Assembly (NCBI GenBank): GCA_963972525.1 | Contig: CAXAUZ010000011.1 | Coordinates: forward strand, 1 to 64,000 | DNA from: Salinilacustrithrix sp003476595 | GTDB taxonomy: Bacteria > Actinomycetota > Acidimicrobiia > Acidimicrobiales > Salinilacustritrichaceae | Length of the DNA stretch: 64,000 nt | Direction: 5' to 3' | Shown here: in pieces, positions 43,550 through 52,509 of the stretch | Numbering within the stretch: the first letter of the stretch is position 1 | Layout: each line of letters begins with the position of its first letter | Position numbers and translations under genes: made by a program | The notes under the pieces: model-generated | What the model was told of the DNA's origin: nothing | Databases searched by the model: none | Seen by the model: the letters and a program-made list of their open reading frames with translations, nothing else

Positions 43550-44680
43550 TCATCCGAGGGTCTCGAGCACGTGGTCGATGGAGGTGGTCAGCGCCCGCAC
43601 ATCCGCAGGGTCGACCGCCGGGAACATGGCGACCCGCAGCTGGTTGCGACCGAGCTTGCGGTACGGCTCGGTGTCGACGATCCCGTTGGCCCGCAGCACG
43701 GCAGCGATCTGCGCGGCGTCCACCGACTCGTCGAAGTCGATCGTCGCCACGACGTGGCTGCGCTTGGCCGGATCGGCGACGAACGGCGTGGCCAGCTCGT
43801 GGGCGTCGGCCCAGTCGTAGAGGATCTCGGCTGACTGGTCGCAGCGGCCGGCGGCGAAGTCCATGCCGCCGTTGTGGCAGAGCCACTGGACCTGGTTGTC
43901 GGCCATGATCAGCGTGGCCAGGGCCGGCGTGTTCAGCGTCTGGTCCTTGCGGCTGTTGTCGAGCGCGTCCTTCAGGTTCACGAAGGGCGGGATCCAGCGG
44001 TCACCGGCCGATGCTCGCTTCTCGATGCGCTCGATGGCGGCGGGGGAGACGGCAGCGATCCAGAGGCCGCCATCGGAGGCCAGGGCCTTCTGCGGGGAGA
44101 AGTAGTAGACGTCGCACTCGTTCAGGTCGACGCGCAGGCCGCCGGCAGCGGAGGTGGCGTCGACGATGACGAGGCCGTGGGCACCGATGGGGCGCTGCAC
44201 CGGCATCATCACGCCGGTGGAGGTCTCGTTGTGGGTGAGGGCGTAGGTGTCCACGCCGTCGACGGCCTCGACGGTCGGGTGGGAGCCGACCTCGGACTCG
44301 ACGATGATCGGGTGGTTCAGGAACGGCGCGGCGGCGATCCCCTTGGCGAACTTGGAGGAGAACTCGCCGAACGTGGCGTGTAGCGACTGCTGCTCGACGA
44401 AGCCGGCGGTGACGCCGTCCCAGATGGCATGCGTGCCGCCGTTGCCGAGGATGATCTCGTAGCCGTCGGGCAGCTGCAGCAGCTCGGCCAGGCCGTTGCG
44501 CAGCGAGCCCACCACGAACTTCACCGGCGCCTGCCGGTGCGATGTGCCCATGACCTCGGGGGAGGCGTCGAGCACGGCCTGGAGCTGCTCGGGCCGAACC
44601 TTGGAAGGACCGGCGCCGAAGCGGCCGTCCTTCGGCTTGAGGTCGTCGGGGATCGTGATGTCGGGTGGGGAGGCAGCCAT
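43550..44680 (-). CDS. serC: Phosphoserine aminotransferase
   Basis: 376 residues from ATG 44680. It matches the actinobacterial SerC type: FGAGPSKVRPEQL at the N-terminus, VMGTSHRQAPVK, GNGGTHAIWD, VDATSAAGGLRVD, and the PLP Lys in YYFSPQKALASDGG. It makes 3-phosphoserine from 3-phosphohydroxypyruvate; the preceding pathway enzyme SerA is encoded at 59301-60866. It is divergent from the aspartate aminotransferase gene. Confidence 0.93.
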   Translation of the reverse strand: MAASPPDITIPDDLKPKDGRFGAGPSKVRPEQLQAVLDASPEVMGTSHRQAPVKFVVGSLRNGLAELLQLPDGYEIILGNGGTHAIWDGVTAGFVEQQSLHATFGEFSSKFAKGIAAAPFLNHPIIVESEVGSHPTVEAVDGVDTYALTHNETSTGVMMPVQRPIGAHGLVIVDATSAAGGLRVDLNECDVYYFSPQKALASDGGLWIAAVSPAAIERIEKRASAGDRWIPPFVNLKDALDNSRKDQTLNTPALATLIMADNQVQWLCHNGGMDFAAGRCDQSAEILYDWADAHELATPFVADPAKRSHVVATIDFDESVDAAQIAAVLRANGIVDTEPYRKLGRNQLRVAMFPAVDPADVRALTTSIDHVLETLG

Positions 44681-44724
44681 CGACGTGTCACTATCGCGGA
44701 GTCCCCGACCAGGAGCGAAACGCC

Positions 44725-45924
44725 TTGTCCTCGTCCCGAATCTCCGCCGCCGTCGCTGCAATCGCACCCTCCGCGACCCTTGCCGTCGACAGCAAGGCCA
44801 AGGCCATGAAGGCCGCCGGCGAGCCCGTCATCGGCTTCGGTGCCGGTGAGCCCGACTTCCCGACACCGCCGCACATCGTCGAGGCCGCCATCGAGGCGTG
44901 TCGGGACCCCAAGAACCACAAGTACAGCCCCGCCGGCGGCCTGCCGGAGCTGAAGCAGGCCATCGCCGAGAAGACCAAGCGCGACTCCGGCCTCGACGTC
45001 GATCCGGCCAACATCCTGGTGACCAACGGCGGCAAGCACGCCGTGTACGCCTCCTTCCTCACGCTGATCGACCCAGGCGACGAGGTCATCCTCCCTGCCC
45101 CGTACTGGACGACCTACCCCGAGCCCATCGGCCTCGCCGGTGGCGTCACCGTCCCGGTCGTGTGCGACGAGACCACCGGCTACAAGGCCACGGTCGAGCA
45201 GCTCGAGGCGGCCCGCACCGACAAGACCAAGGTGCTGGTCTTCGTCTCCCCGTCGAACCCGACCGGGGCCGTCTACTCCCGTGACGAGGTCCGGGCCATC
45301 GGCGAGTGGGCCGCTGAGCACGGCCTCTGGGTGGTCACCGACGAGATCTACGAGCACCTCGTCTACGGCGACAACGAGTTCAGCTCGATCCCGGTCGAGG
45401 TCCCCGAGATCGCCGATCGCTGCGTCGTGCTCAACGGCGTGGCCAAGACCTACGCCATGACCGGCTGGCGGGTCGGGTGGATGATCGCCCCCAACGACGT
45501 CATCAAGGGCGCCACCAACCTGCAGAGCCACTCCACGTCGAACGTGGCCAACGTCAGCCAGCGAGCCGCCCTCGCCGCCGTCTCGGGTCCGCTCGATGAC
45601 GTCGTGATGATGCGGGAGGCCTTCGAACGCCGGCGCCAGACGATCTGGAAGATGCTCGACGCCATCGACGGTGTGGAGTGCCTCGAGCCCGAGGGCGCCT
45701 TCTACGCGTACCCGAAGCTCACCGGCCTCTACGGCCGCTCGCTGAACGGCCGAACGGCGGACAACACCCTCGACCTGGCCACCATCATCCTGGAGGAGGC
45801 CAAGGTGGCCATCGTGCCCGGCGAGGCGTTCGGCACCCCCGGGTACGCCCGGCTGTCGTTCGCCCTGGGTGACGACGACCTGGCCGAAGGCGTGCAGCGC
45901 ATCGCCGACCTGGTCCAGGGCTGA
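44725..45924 (+). CDS. Aspartate aminotransferase (class I, AspC/AspB-type)
   Basis: 399 residues from TTG 44725, chosen because AGGAG lies nine bases upstream and the protein then begins like family members (SSSRISAAVAAIAPSATLAVD). Fold type I motifs: GAGEPDFPTPPHI, YSPAGGLPELK, SPSNPTGAVYS, VTDEIYEHLVY, PLP Lys in VAKTYAMTGWRVGW, and the substrate-binding Arg in YARLSFAL. It transaminates aspartate and 2-oxoglutarate; some relatives also act on prephenate. Confidence 0.9.
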   Translation: MSSSRISAAVAAIAPSATLAVDSKAKAMKAAGEPVIGFGAGEPDFPTPPHIVEAAIEACRDPKNHKYSPAGGLPELKQAIAEKTKRDSGLDVDPANILVTNGGKHAVYASFLTLIDPGDEVILPAPYWTTYPEPIGLAGGVTVPVVCDETTGYKATVEQLEAARTDKTKVLVFVSPSNPTGAVYSRDEVRAIGEWAAEHGLWVVTDEIYEHLVYGDNEFSSIPVEVPEIADRCVVLNGVAKTYAMTGWRVGWMIAPNDVIKGATNLQSHSTSNVANVSQRAALAAVSGPLDDVVMMREAFERRRQTIWKMLDAIDGVECLEPEGAFYAYPKLTGLYGRSLNGRTADNTLDLATIILEEAKVAIVPGEAFGTPGYARLSFALGDDDLAEGVQRIADLVQG

Positions 45925-45948
45925 CTTCAGTCGCCCGCCCCGGCTTGG

Positions 45949-45966
45949 GTATGCGGACCCGCATAC
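45949..45966. promoter_or_regulatory. 18-bp perfect palindrome, toxin-antitoxin operator
   Basis: GTATGCGGACCCGCATAC is a perfect inverted repeat of 8-bp arms around AC. It occupies the -35/spacer region of the promoter for the antitoxin gene, which fits autorepression by the ribbon-helix-helix-like antitoxin. Confidence 0.7.
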
Positions 45967-45972
45967 TTCGGT

Positions 45973-45978
45973 TACCAT
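45973..45978 (+). promoter_or_regulatory. -10 element TACCAT of a leaderless promoter
   Basis: Six bases separate it from the ATG at 45985, so the transcript should start on or next to the start codon. No ribosome-binding site is present. Confidence 0.5.
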
Positions 45979-45984
45979 CGCCGT

Positions 45985-46287
45985 ATGAGCGCGAAGAAGG
46001 GGCGTCTGACCGTCACCCTCGACCCCGGGCTGATCGAGGCGGCCCAGGACGCGGTTGCCTCCGGTGAGGCCGAGTCGGTGAGCGGCTGGGTCAGCGCGGC
46101 CATCGAGGACAAGATCCGGCGCGACCGCAAGCTCCACCTGCTGCGGGCCGCCATCGCCGACTACGAGCAGGAGTTCGGCGAGATCACCGCAGAGGAGATC
46201 GCCGCCCAGCGGCGCTCCGACCGTCACGATGCCACCGTCGTCCGGGGTCCCCGTCGGTCCGGTGGGAGCAAGGCGAAGTCGGCATGA
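45985..46287 (+). CDS. Antitoxin of a PIN-type toxin-antitoxin pair
   Basis: 100 residues from ATG 45985. The N-terminal RLTVTLDPGLIEAAQDAVASG is the strand-helix start of a ribbon-helix-helix DNA-binding fold, followed by SVSGWVSAAIEDKI. A charged helix (ADYEQEFGEITAEEI) comes next, then a basic disordered tail likely to wrap the toxin. The gene overlaps the toxin gene by four bases and has its own palindromic operator. Confidence 0.82.
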   Translation: MSAKKGRLTVTLDPGLIEAAQDAVASGEAESVSGWVSAAIEDKIRRDRKLHLLRAAIADYEQEFGEITAEEIAAQRRSDRHDATVVRGPRRSGGSKAKSA

Positions 46288-46661
46288 CGCTCGTGCTCGA
46301 CAGCGGTGCACTCGTGGCGCTCGAGCGGAACGAGCGGTCGATGTGGGTCCGTCTCAAGGCCGCCGGGCTGGACGACGAACTGCCCGTCACCCACGCCGGG
46401 GTCCTCGGCCAGGTGTGGCGCGGTGGACCTCGCCAGGCCCGACTCTCTCAGGCCTTGGGCGGAATCGACGTTCGCGCCCTCGACGAACCCCTGGGTCGTG
46501 CCGTCGGTCAGCTCCTGGCGACTTCAGGCAGCTCCGACGTGATCGACGCTGCCGTGGTGCTCCTGGCCCACGACGGCGATGAGATCGTGACCGCCGATCA
46601 CGGCGACCTCGAGCAGCTGGCGAGCGCGCTGGGCAGACACGTCGAGCTGGTCCACCCGTAG
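46284..46661 (+). CDS. PIN-domain toxin (VapC-like ribonuclease)
   Basis: 125 residues from ATG 46284, overlapping the antitoxin stop. PIN acidic residues are visible: Asp in LVLDSGALVALERN, Glu near position 14, the Asp of SDVIDAAVVLLA, and the Asp of VTADHGDLEQL. These make a Mg-dependent endoribonuclease site. Length is normal for VapC. Confidence 0.82.
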   Translation: MTLVLDSGALVALERNERSMWVRLKAAGLDDELPVTHAGVLGQVWRGGPRQARLSQALGGIDVRALDEPLGRAVGQLLATSGSSDVIDAAVVLLAHDGDEIVTADHGDLEQLASALGRHVELVHP

Positions 46662-46671
46662 CTCAGTGTGG

Positions 46672-48018
46672 TCACGGACCGAGGGACCCGATGGGGAGCA
46701 CGACGATGCCGTCGTCACGTCGGTAAGCGAACCCGGTGCCGGTGATCACGCCGAGCACCGCCGGCGGCCCGCACTTCGAGGTGTCCACCTGGCGGACGAA
46801 GCGCAGCAGCGAGCGCGCTCCCGCGTCCACCTCGCCGGCGCCGAGCTTGATCTCGAACGCGCCCCAGCGGCCGTCGGGGAGCTGCACGATGGCGTCGACT
46901 TCGACGCCGTAGTTGTCCCGGTAGTGCAGCACGCGGCCGTCCACCGGCTGGGACAGCACGCGGAGATCCCGGATGACCAGTGACTCGTAGAGCAATCCGA
47001 AGAGGTTCAGATCGGCGAGGAGCCGTTCTGGACCGGCAGCCAGCGCCGCGACGGCCAGGGATGGGCAGACGAAGTGGCGCTTCGGCGACTTGCGGAGCAC
47101 CGCCTTCGAGCGCAGGTGCGGCGCCCATGCCGGCTGGTCCTCGATGACCATCAGTCGGTCCAGGGCGCGGAGGTAGTCGGCCACCGTGTGCTCCGACAGC
47201 GGTCCCTCCGCGCCTCCGGCGTCGGCCGCCAAGACGGAGTTCTTCACCTCCGTGGCGACGTTGCGGGCGAGGGAGACGAGGACTGCACCGACCCGCGCTG
47301 GGTCCCGGCGCGTGTCGCCGACCCGGCTGACGTCCACGCTGCGGACCTGTTCCAGGTAGTCCCGTGCGGCACGTGCCGCATCCGGGACCGCTTGGCCCTG
47401 TTGGGCCGGCCAGCCGCCGATGGTGACGAGCTCGGCCAGCGCCCGCACTGTCAGACCAGGGTCCGCCGCTCTCGGGCTGGCGCCGTCGAGCAGGGCGGCC
47501 AGCGACACCTCACCGTTGGCGTGGCCCGACTCGAACAGGCTCATCGGGCGCATACGCAAGAAGGAGAACCGTCCGGCGCCGGTGTGTCGGTCGATGTCGT
47601 CGTCGGGGACGGCCGACCCGGTGAGCACGAACTGGCCGAAGGCGCGCGCAGAGTCGACCGCTCGGCGGACGTGGTTCCACAGCTCAGGAGCGACCTGCCA
47701 CTCGTCCAGCAGCCGAGGTCTGTCGCCCTCGAGCACCAGTGATGGGTCGACCTCCAGGGCGCGTCGTGCCGCCGCATCGATGTCGAGGAGGACATGTGAA
47801 TCGGCCACCTGCATCGCCGTCGCCGTCTTGCCGCAGGCTTTCGGGCCTTCGATCACGACCGCTCCGGCGGCGCGCAGGCGTGCGGACAGCTCGCCGTCGG
47901 CGATGCGGGGGAGGTAGGCGCCGGAGTCTCCGATGACACGATTGTAGGCGATCCAGCAACAGGGATGTAGGCATTCGGGTGGCAGAACTGTGGGGCCCGG
48001 TGGCGTTCTCCTCGGCAT
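46672..48018 (-). CDS. AAA ATPase with DUF4143 domain
   Basis: About 448 residues from ATG 48018; no start codon lies nearer to the conserved part, so the first ~35 residues are uncertain. N-terminal P-loop VVIEGPKACGKTATAM, Walker B RPRLLDEWQ and sensor FVLTGSAV belong to the AAA_14 family. The C-terminal half is a DUF4143 nuclease-like domain with VEVDAIVQLPDGRWGAFEIKLG (a D-(x)n-ExK restriction-nuclease-like core). Such proteins are frequent and mobile in bacteria; a role in defence or stress is suspected but unproven. It lies tail-to-tail with the toxin gene. Confidence 0.82.
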   Translation of the reverse strand: MPRRTPPGPTVLPPECLHPCCWIAYNRVIGDSGAYLPRIADGELSARLRAAGAVVIEGPKACGKTATAMQVADSHVLLDIDAAARRALEVDPSLVLEGDRPRLLDEWQVAPELWNHVRRAVDSARAFGQFVLTGSAVPDDDIDRHTGAGRFSFLRMRPMSLFESGHANGEVSLAALLDGASPRAADPGLTVRALAELVTIGGWPAQQGQAVPDAARAARDYLEQVRSVDVSRVGDTRRDPARVGAVLVSLARNVATEVKNSVLAADAGGAEGPLSEHTVADYLRALDRLMVIEDQPAWAPHLRSKAVLRKSPKRHFVCPSLAVAALAAGPERLLADLNLFGLLYESLVIRDLRVLSQPVDGRVLHYRDNYGVEVDAIVQLPDGRWGAFEIKLGAGEVDAGARSLLRFVRQVDTSKCGPPAVLGVITGTGFAYRRDDGIVVLPIGSLGP

Positions 48019-48076
48019 CCGCCCGTTCTGGGGTCGGTCGAACCGGTTCCGCAAGCCGCTTCCAGAAGCAGGTCGT

Positions 48077-48082
48077 TACGGT
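48077..48082 (+). promoter_or_regulatory. -10 element TACGGT of a leaderless promoter
   Basis: TANNNT hexamer followed by seven bases and the ATG at 48090 of the S9 peptidase gene. Confidence 0.45.
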
Positions 48083-48089
48083 GAGCGCC

Positions 48090-50033
48090 ATGTCGTCCCG
48101 ACCGACCGTCCCGTACGGCGAGTGGCCCTCGCCGATCACGCCCGACCTCGTCGTCTCGGCCTCGGTGTCGCTCGGCGAGGTGCTCCTCGACGGCCCTGAC
48201 GTCTGCTGGAGCGAGCTGCGCCCGGCCGAGGGCGGACGGGTCCAGGTCGTGCGGCGCACGCCGGACGGCACCAACCACGACCTGCTGCCCGAGGGGTTCA
48301 GCGCGCGGACCCGGGTGCACGAGTACGGCGGCGGCGCGTGGCTGATCGACGACGGCTGGCTGTACTTCACGAACTGGACCGACCAGCGACTGCACCGGTT
48401 GTCGCTCCGAGGTGGGACTCCCGAACCCATCAGCCCCGAACCGCCGACGCCGGCCGCGCACCGCTACGCCGACATGCGGGTCCTCGACGGCTTCGTGATC
48501 TGCGTCCGGGAGCGGCACGACACCGGCGGCGAGGCGGCAAACGAGATCGTCGCCGTGCCCGTCGACGGGTCGGGTGAGCCGCAGGTGCTGGTGAGCGGAC
48601 CGGACTTCGTGGCCAACCCCCGCCTGTCGCCGAGTGGCATGCAGCTGGTGTGGATCCAGTGGGACCACCCGAACATGCCTTGGGACTCCACCGGGCTGTG
48701 CGCTGCGGGCCTCGAGATCCGGGACGGCGAGGTGCGGCTTGGTGAGACCGTCGTGGTTGCCGGCGGGCCGGGGGAGTCGGTGATCCAGCCGGTGTTCCGC
48801 TCCGACGGCGAGCTGCACCTGCTGTCCGACCGGACCGACTGGTGGAACGCCTACGCCGTGACCGAGGACGGAACCCTCGTCGCCCGCACCGAGCTGGAGG
48901 CGGAGATCGGCACGCCCCAGTGGGTGTTCGGCATGTCCCGCTACGGGTTCCTGGCCGACGGGCGGATGGTGTTCGCCTACGCCAGCGACGGCCTCGACCG
49001 CCTGGCCGTGCTCGGGCTCGACGGATCGGTCACCGAGCTGAACCTGCCCTGCACCGAGATCGCGTCGGTGGCCGTGCGCCAGACCTCGGTCGTGTTCGTC
49101 GGCGCCGGATTCGATCGGGAGGCGGTCGTGGTCGAGGTGCCGATCGAGGGCGACGTGAACGCCCCGGTGGCCGGGGAACCCGTGGTGCTGCGTGAGGCGC
49201 GCGACCTCGGGCTCGATCCCGCGTGGTTCTCCGTCGCCGAGGCCGTGTCGTTCCCGTCCGGACCGGACGGCGAGCGCACCGCCCACGCCCTCTACTACCC
49301 GCCAACGAACCCTGACGTAACGCCACCCGACGGTGAGGCGCCGCCGCTGGTCGTGCTGATCCACGGCGGCCCCACCGCCATGGCCCGGGGCCGGCTCGAT
49401 CTGGCCAAGCAGTACTGGACCAGCCGGGGCTTCGCCCTCGTCGACGTCAACTACGGCGGCTCCACCGGCTACGGCCGCCCGTACCGGGAGCTGCTCCAGG
49501 GGAGCTGGGGCATCGTCGACGTCGAGGACTGCATCGCTGCCGCCACCCACCTGGCCGAGCAGGGCCTGGCCGATCGGGAGCGGCTGTGCATCCGAGGTGG
49601 ATCGGCGGGCGGCTTCACCGTGCTCGCCGCCCTCGTGCAGTCCGACGAGTTCGCCGCCGGCGCATCGTCGTACGGCGTGGCTGACCTCACTGCGCTCGCC
49701 GAGGAAACGCACAAGTTCGAGTCCCGCTACCTCGACGGCCTCGTCGGCCCGTACCCCGAGGCCAAGTCGGTGTACGAGGAGCGGTCGCCGATCAACCACG
49801 TCGACCAGCTCGACTCGCCGCTCATCGTGTTCCAGGGCCTCGAGGACGAGATCGTCCCGCCCAACCAGTCCGAGATGGTGGTCGAGGCCCTGCAGGCCAA
49901 GGGCGTCACGGTCGAGTACCACCCCTTCGAGGGCGAGCAACACGGCTTCCGGAAGTCCGAGACGGTGATCGCCGTCCTCGAGGCCGAGCTCGCCTTCTAC
50001 GGCCGGGTGCTGGGGTTCACGCCGCAGTCCTGA
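48090..50033 (+). CDS. Prolyl-oligopeptidase family (S9C-like) peptidase
   Basis: 647 residues from ATG 48090. The N-terminal ~370 residues look like a beta-propeller (repeated short blades such as VSGPDFVANPRLSPSGMQLV). The alpha/beta-hydrolase part has VLIHGGPTAMARG, the nucleophile Ser in IRGGSAGGFTVLAAL, Asp in FQGLEDEIVPP and His in EGEQHGFRKSE. It should cleave short peptides. No signal peptide is seen, so it is likely cytoplasmic. Confidence 0.92.
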   Translation: MSSRPTVPYGEWPSPITPDLVVSASVSLGEVLLDGPDVCWSELRPAEGGRVQVVRRTPDGTNHDLLPEGFSARTRVHEYGGGAWLIDDGWLYFTNWTDQRLHRLSLRGGTPEPISPEPPTPAAHRYADMRVLDGFVICVRERHDTGGEAANEIVAVPVDGSGEPQVLVSGPDFVANPRLSPSGMQLVWIQWDHPNMPWDSTGLCAAGLEIRDGEVRLGETVVVAGGPGESVIQPVFRSDGELHLLSDRTDWWNAYAVTEDGTLVARTELEAEIGTPQWVFGMSRYGFLADGRMVFAYASDGLDRLAVLGLDGSVTELNLPCTEIASVAVRQTSVVFVGAGFDREAVVVEVPIEGDVNAPVAGEPVVLREARDLGLDPAWFSVAEAVSFPSGPDGERTAHALYYPPTNPDVTPPDGEAPPLVVLIHGGPTAMARGRLDLAKQYWTSRGFALVDVNYGGSTGYGRPYRELLQGSWGIVDVEDCIAAATHLAEQGLADRERLCIRGGSAGGFTVLAALVQSDEFAAGASSYGVADLTALAEETHKFESRYLDGLVGPYPEAKSVYEERSPINHVDQLDSPLIVFQGLEDEIVPPNQSEMVVEALQAKGVTVEYHPFEGEQHGFRKSETVIAVLEAELAFYGRVLGFTPQS

Positions 50034-50134
50034 GCGGACGTTCCTGTCGGCACGCGTCCGTAGTTTGGTGTTGCGTCCCAGAGGGACCACTCGAGCCCCC
50101 GTGGCTCCAGCATCGGTACCGTGGAGGACATGCC

Positions 50135-50407
50135 GTGGCGATCAGCGACCACGATCGATTTGAGCTCTACAAGTGGCTCGAAGCGAGTGCCGGCACGAGA
50201 GTGGCGGACACCGTGATGGCGCACCTGCCGCCGGGTGGCTGGGCGGAGGTCGCAACTCGACGCGACATCGAGCTGGTGGAGCTTCGGATCGACCGAACCG
50301 CCGACCAGGTGAGAGTTGAGTTTCACAACGGGATGCGAACACAGACGCTGGTCATTCTGGGGCTGAACGCTTCGATGCTCGGCGTGGCGCTGGCTCTCGT
50401 TCGCTGA
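50135..50407 (+). CDS. Small membrane-anchored protein, unknown
   Basis: 90 residues from GTG 50135, with GGAGGA six bases upstream. A charged, probably coiled-coil stretch (RRDIELVELRIDRTADQV) precedes a C-terminal hydrophobic segment (TLVILGLNASMLGVALALV). The build resembles DUF1640/CCDC90-like tail-anchored proteins but is too short for a firm assignment. It overlaps the convergent glycosyltransferase gene by 56 bases. Confidence 0.55.
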   Translation: MAISDHDRFELYKWLEASAGTRVADTVMAHLPPGGWAEVATRRDIELVELRIDRTADQVRVEFHNGMRTQTLVILGLNASMLGVALALVR

Positions 50408-51515
50408 GCGCTCCGTAGACCCGCTGCTGGCGCTCGACGGCGTGCATGATGCTGAAGTCCGCGCTGCGTGAGGCTGCGGCGTCGGCGAGGCGGCGGCGCA
50501 CCTCCGGGTCGGCGAGCTCGGCGAGTGCGGCGGCCAGCCCCGCCGGGTCGCCCGACGGGACCAACCGGCCCTCGACCCCGTCGGTGATGGCGGTCGGGAC
50601 CCCGCCGACCGCCGTCGATGCCACGGGCAGCCCCATGGCCAGGGCTTCGAGCAGGGCGATGGGGAGCCCTTCGTACTGCGAGGACAGGCAGAAGACATCG
50701 CCGGCGGCGAGGATGCCGATGGGGTCGGCCTGGTAGCCCAGGAAGCGGAAGCGGCCGCCCAGGCCCAGGCCTTCCTTCATGGCAGTCAGCTCCTGCTCGA
50801 GGGGGCCCTGACCGACGGCGAGGAACGTGACCGGCACGCCGTCGTCCACCAGCCGCCGGGCGGCCTGCAGCAGGTTCGGGTAGTCCTTGTTCGCCCGCAG
50901 GTTGGCCACGGTGACCACGACCAGGTCGTCATCGGTGACGCCGTGGGCTGCTCGGGCGGCCTCCCGCTCGGACCGTCGCGCGGCGATGGCGTCCACATCG
51001 ACCCCGTGGATGAGCACCTCGACCCGGTCCCGGATGCGGGGCGACATCGAATCGCGCACCTGCTCGGAGACGGCGAAGACGTGGTCGTCGAGGCCGATGG
51101 TGCGCTCGTTGAGGAACCGGGTGGCGCCCTGGTGGGAGGTCCAGACGTTGTGCTCGGTGGTGACCACCTTCGGCCGGCGCCGGCGGGGGAGGGTGCGCAC
51201 CACGAGGCGGGCCTGGGCGGCGACGAGGGGGGAGTGGAGGTGGACGACGTCCATCTCCCGTGTCGCAGCTATGTGGCGCAACCGCCACCACCACCGGACG
51301 TCCCACGGCCGGCTGCTGTCGAGGCAGTGGGTCGTGACGCCGGCGGCATCGAGGTCGGCGACGAGGTGGTCCTTCCACGGCAGCAGGTAGGCGGCGTGGA
51401 GCTCGAAGCGGGAGTGGTCGGCGTTCTGGGCGAACGACAGCAGCAGGCGCTCGGCACCACCCGGGCCGAGGCCCTTGGTCAGCCACAGCACCTTGGTCCG
51501 TCCGCCGCTCCGCAC
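50352..51515 (-). CDS. Glycosyltransferase family 4
   Basis: 387 residues from GTG 51515; an in-frame GTG at 51533 would add six residues but leave only two bases to the divergent gene. GT4 features: KVLWLTKGLGPGGAERLLLS with the glycine-rich loop, VVTTEHNVWTSH, VLIHGVDVD, VANLRANKDYPNLLQA, and the donor site SQYEGLPIALLEALAMGLPVA. It probably builds the same class of surface glycan as the other GT4 enzymes. Confidence 0.88.
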   Translation of the reverse strand: MRSGGRTKVLWLTKGLGPGGAERLLLSFAQNADHSRFELHAAYLLPWKDHLVADLDAAGVTTHCLDSSRPWDVRWWWRLRHIAATREMDVVHLHSPLVAAQARLVVRTLPRRRRPKVVTTEHNVWTSHQGATRFLNERTIGLDDHVFAVSEQVRDSMSPRIRDRVEVLIHGVDVDAIAARRSEREAARAAHGVTDDDLVVVTVANLRANKDYPNLLQAARRLVDDGVPVTFLAVGQGPLEQELTAMKEGLGLGGRFRFLGYQADPIGILAAGDVFCLSSQYEGLPIALLEALAMGLPVASTAVGGVPTAITDGVEGRLVPSGDPAGLAAALAELADPEVRRRLADAAASRSADFSIMHAVERQQRVYGALSEREPAPRRASKRSAPE

Positions 51516-51535
51516 TCGGCCATGATGGTGCACGG

Positions 51536-52480
51536 ATGAGCGGCACCGGACGATCGCGCAAGGGCCTGCCGGTCCGGTCGTTCGATCCGGCCGCGCACGT
51601 CGACGACATCGTCGCCCTCGGCAGCCGCTCCCTCGGCTGGGCCGGCGACGAGCGGGACCGGGCGTTCTTCGCGTGGAAGCACCTGGAGAACCCCTTCGGT
51701 TCGTCGCCGGCCTGGGGGGCGTGGGACGGCGATCGGCTGGTGGCGTTCCGCACGCTGATGCGCTGGGAGCTGACCCACGACGATGCGTCGCTCCGCCTGG
51801 TCCGGGCGGTCGACACGGCCACCGACCCGGAGTACCAGGGCAAGGGCCTCTTCCGCTCGCTGACCACCCAGGCGGTCGATGAGCTCACGGCCGACGGCGT
51901 CGACGCCGTGTTCAACACCCCCAACGACCAGAGCCGGCCGGGCTACCTGAAGATGGGCTGGGTGGAGCTGGGCCGACCCACGCTGCTGGTGCACCCGGGA
52001 TCACCGGCCGTGCTCGCCCGGATGGTGCGCGCTCGTGTGCCGGCGGCCAAGTGGTCCGAACCGGTGACCTATGGGGTGCCGGCAGGCGAGGTGGTGTCCG
52101 AGCTGCGACCGGCTGCCGTCGAGCAGTGGGCGACCGAGCGCACCGGCGAGCACCTGCGGTGGCGCTACGGCTTCGAGCCGCTCCACTACCGGGCCATCGA
52201 GGTGAAGGGCGGCCATGCCGTGTTCCGCGTCCGCCAGCGAGGTCCGCTGCGCGAGGTGGCGATCGTGGACTGGCTGTCCGGCCAGCCGGACCTCGCCGCC
52301 GTCTTCCGCCTGGTGCGGGCCTGCGGCGACTACGCCGTGGCCATCGGCCTGGGCGCACGGCACGGGTTCGTGCCCATGCCCCGCCAGGGACCCATCGTCA
52401 CGTGGCGGACGCTGGCCAACCCCGTGGTGCCTGCCTTCGCTGATGTCGGCTTCGCGCTCGGGGACCTCGAGCTGTTCTGA
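51536..52480 (+). CDS. GNAT-like N-acyltransferase
   Basis: 314 residues from ATG 51536. The acyl-CoA loop is in TATDPEYQGKGLFRSLTTQAV, followed by VFNTPNDQSRPGYLKMGW; this pair of motifs matches the protein at 12156-13049. A second domain with RGPLREVAIVDWL follows. It is divergent from the GT4 gene. A role in acylating an amino sugar or amino acid of the glycan is inferred. Confidence 0.73.
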   Translation: MSGTGRSRKGLPVRSFDPAAHVDDIVALGSRSLGWAGDERDRAFFAWKHLENPFGSSPAWGAWDGDRLVAFRTLMRWELTHDDASLRLVRAVDTATDPEYQGKGLFRSLTTQAVDELTADGVDAVFNTPNDQSRPGYLKMGWVELGRPTLLVHPGSPAVLARMVRARVPAAKWSEPVTYGVPAGEVVSELRPAAVEQWATERTGEHLRWRYGFEPLHYRAIEVKGGHAVFRVRQRGPLREVAIVDWLSGQPDLAAVFRLVRACGDYAVAIGLGARHGFVPMPRQGPIVTWRTLANPVVPAFADVGFALGDLELF

Positions 52481-52497
52481 CCGCGTCGCACACTTGC

Positions 52498-52503
52498 TAC
52501 AGT
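52498..52503 (+). promoter_or_regulatory. -10 element TACAGT of a leaderless promoter
   Basis: Six bases before the ATG at 52510 of the Phd-type antitoxin gene, with no ribosome-binding site. Confidence 0.5.
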
Positions 52504-52509
52504 CGTCGC

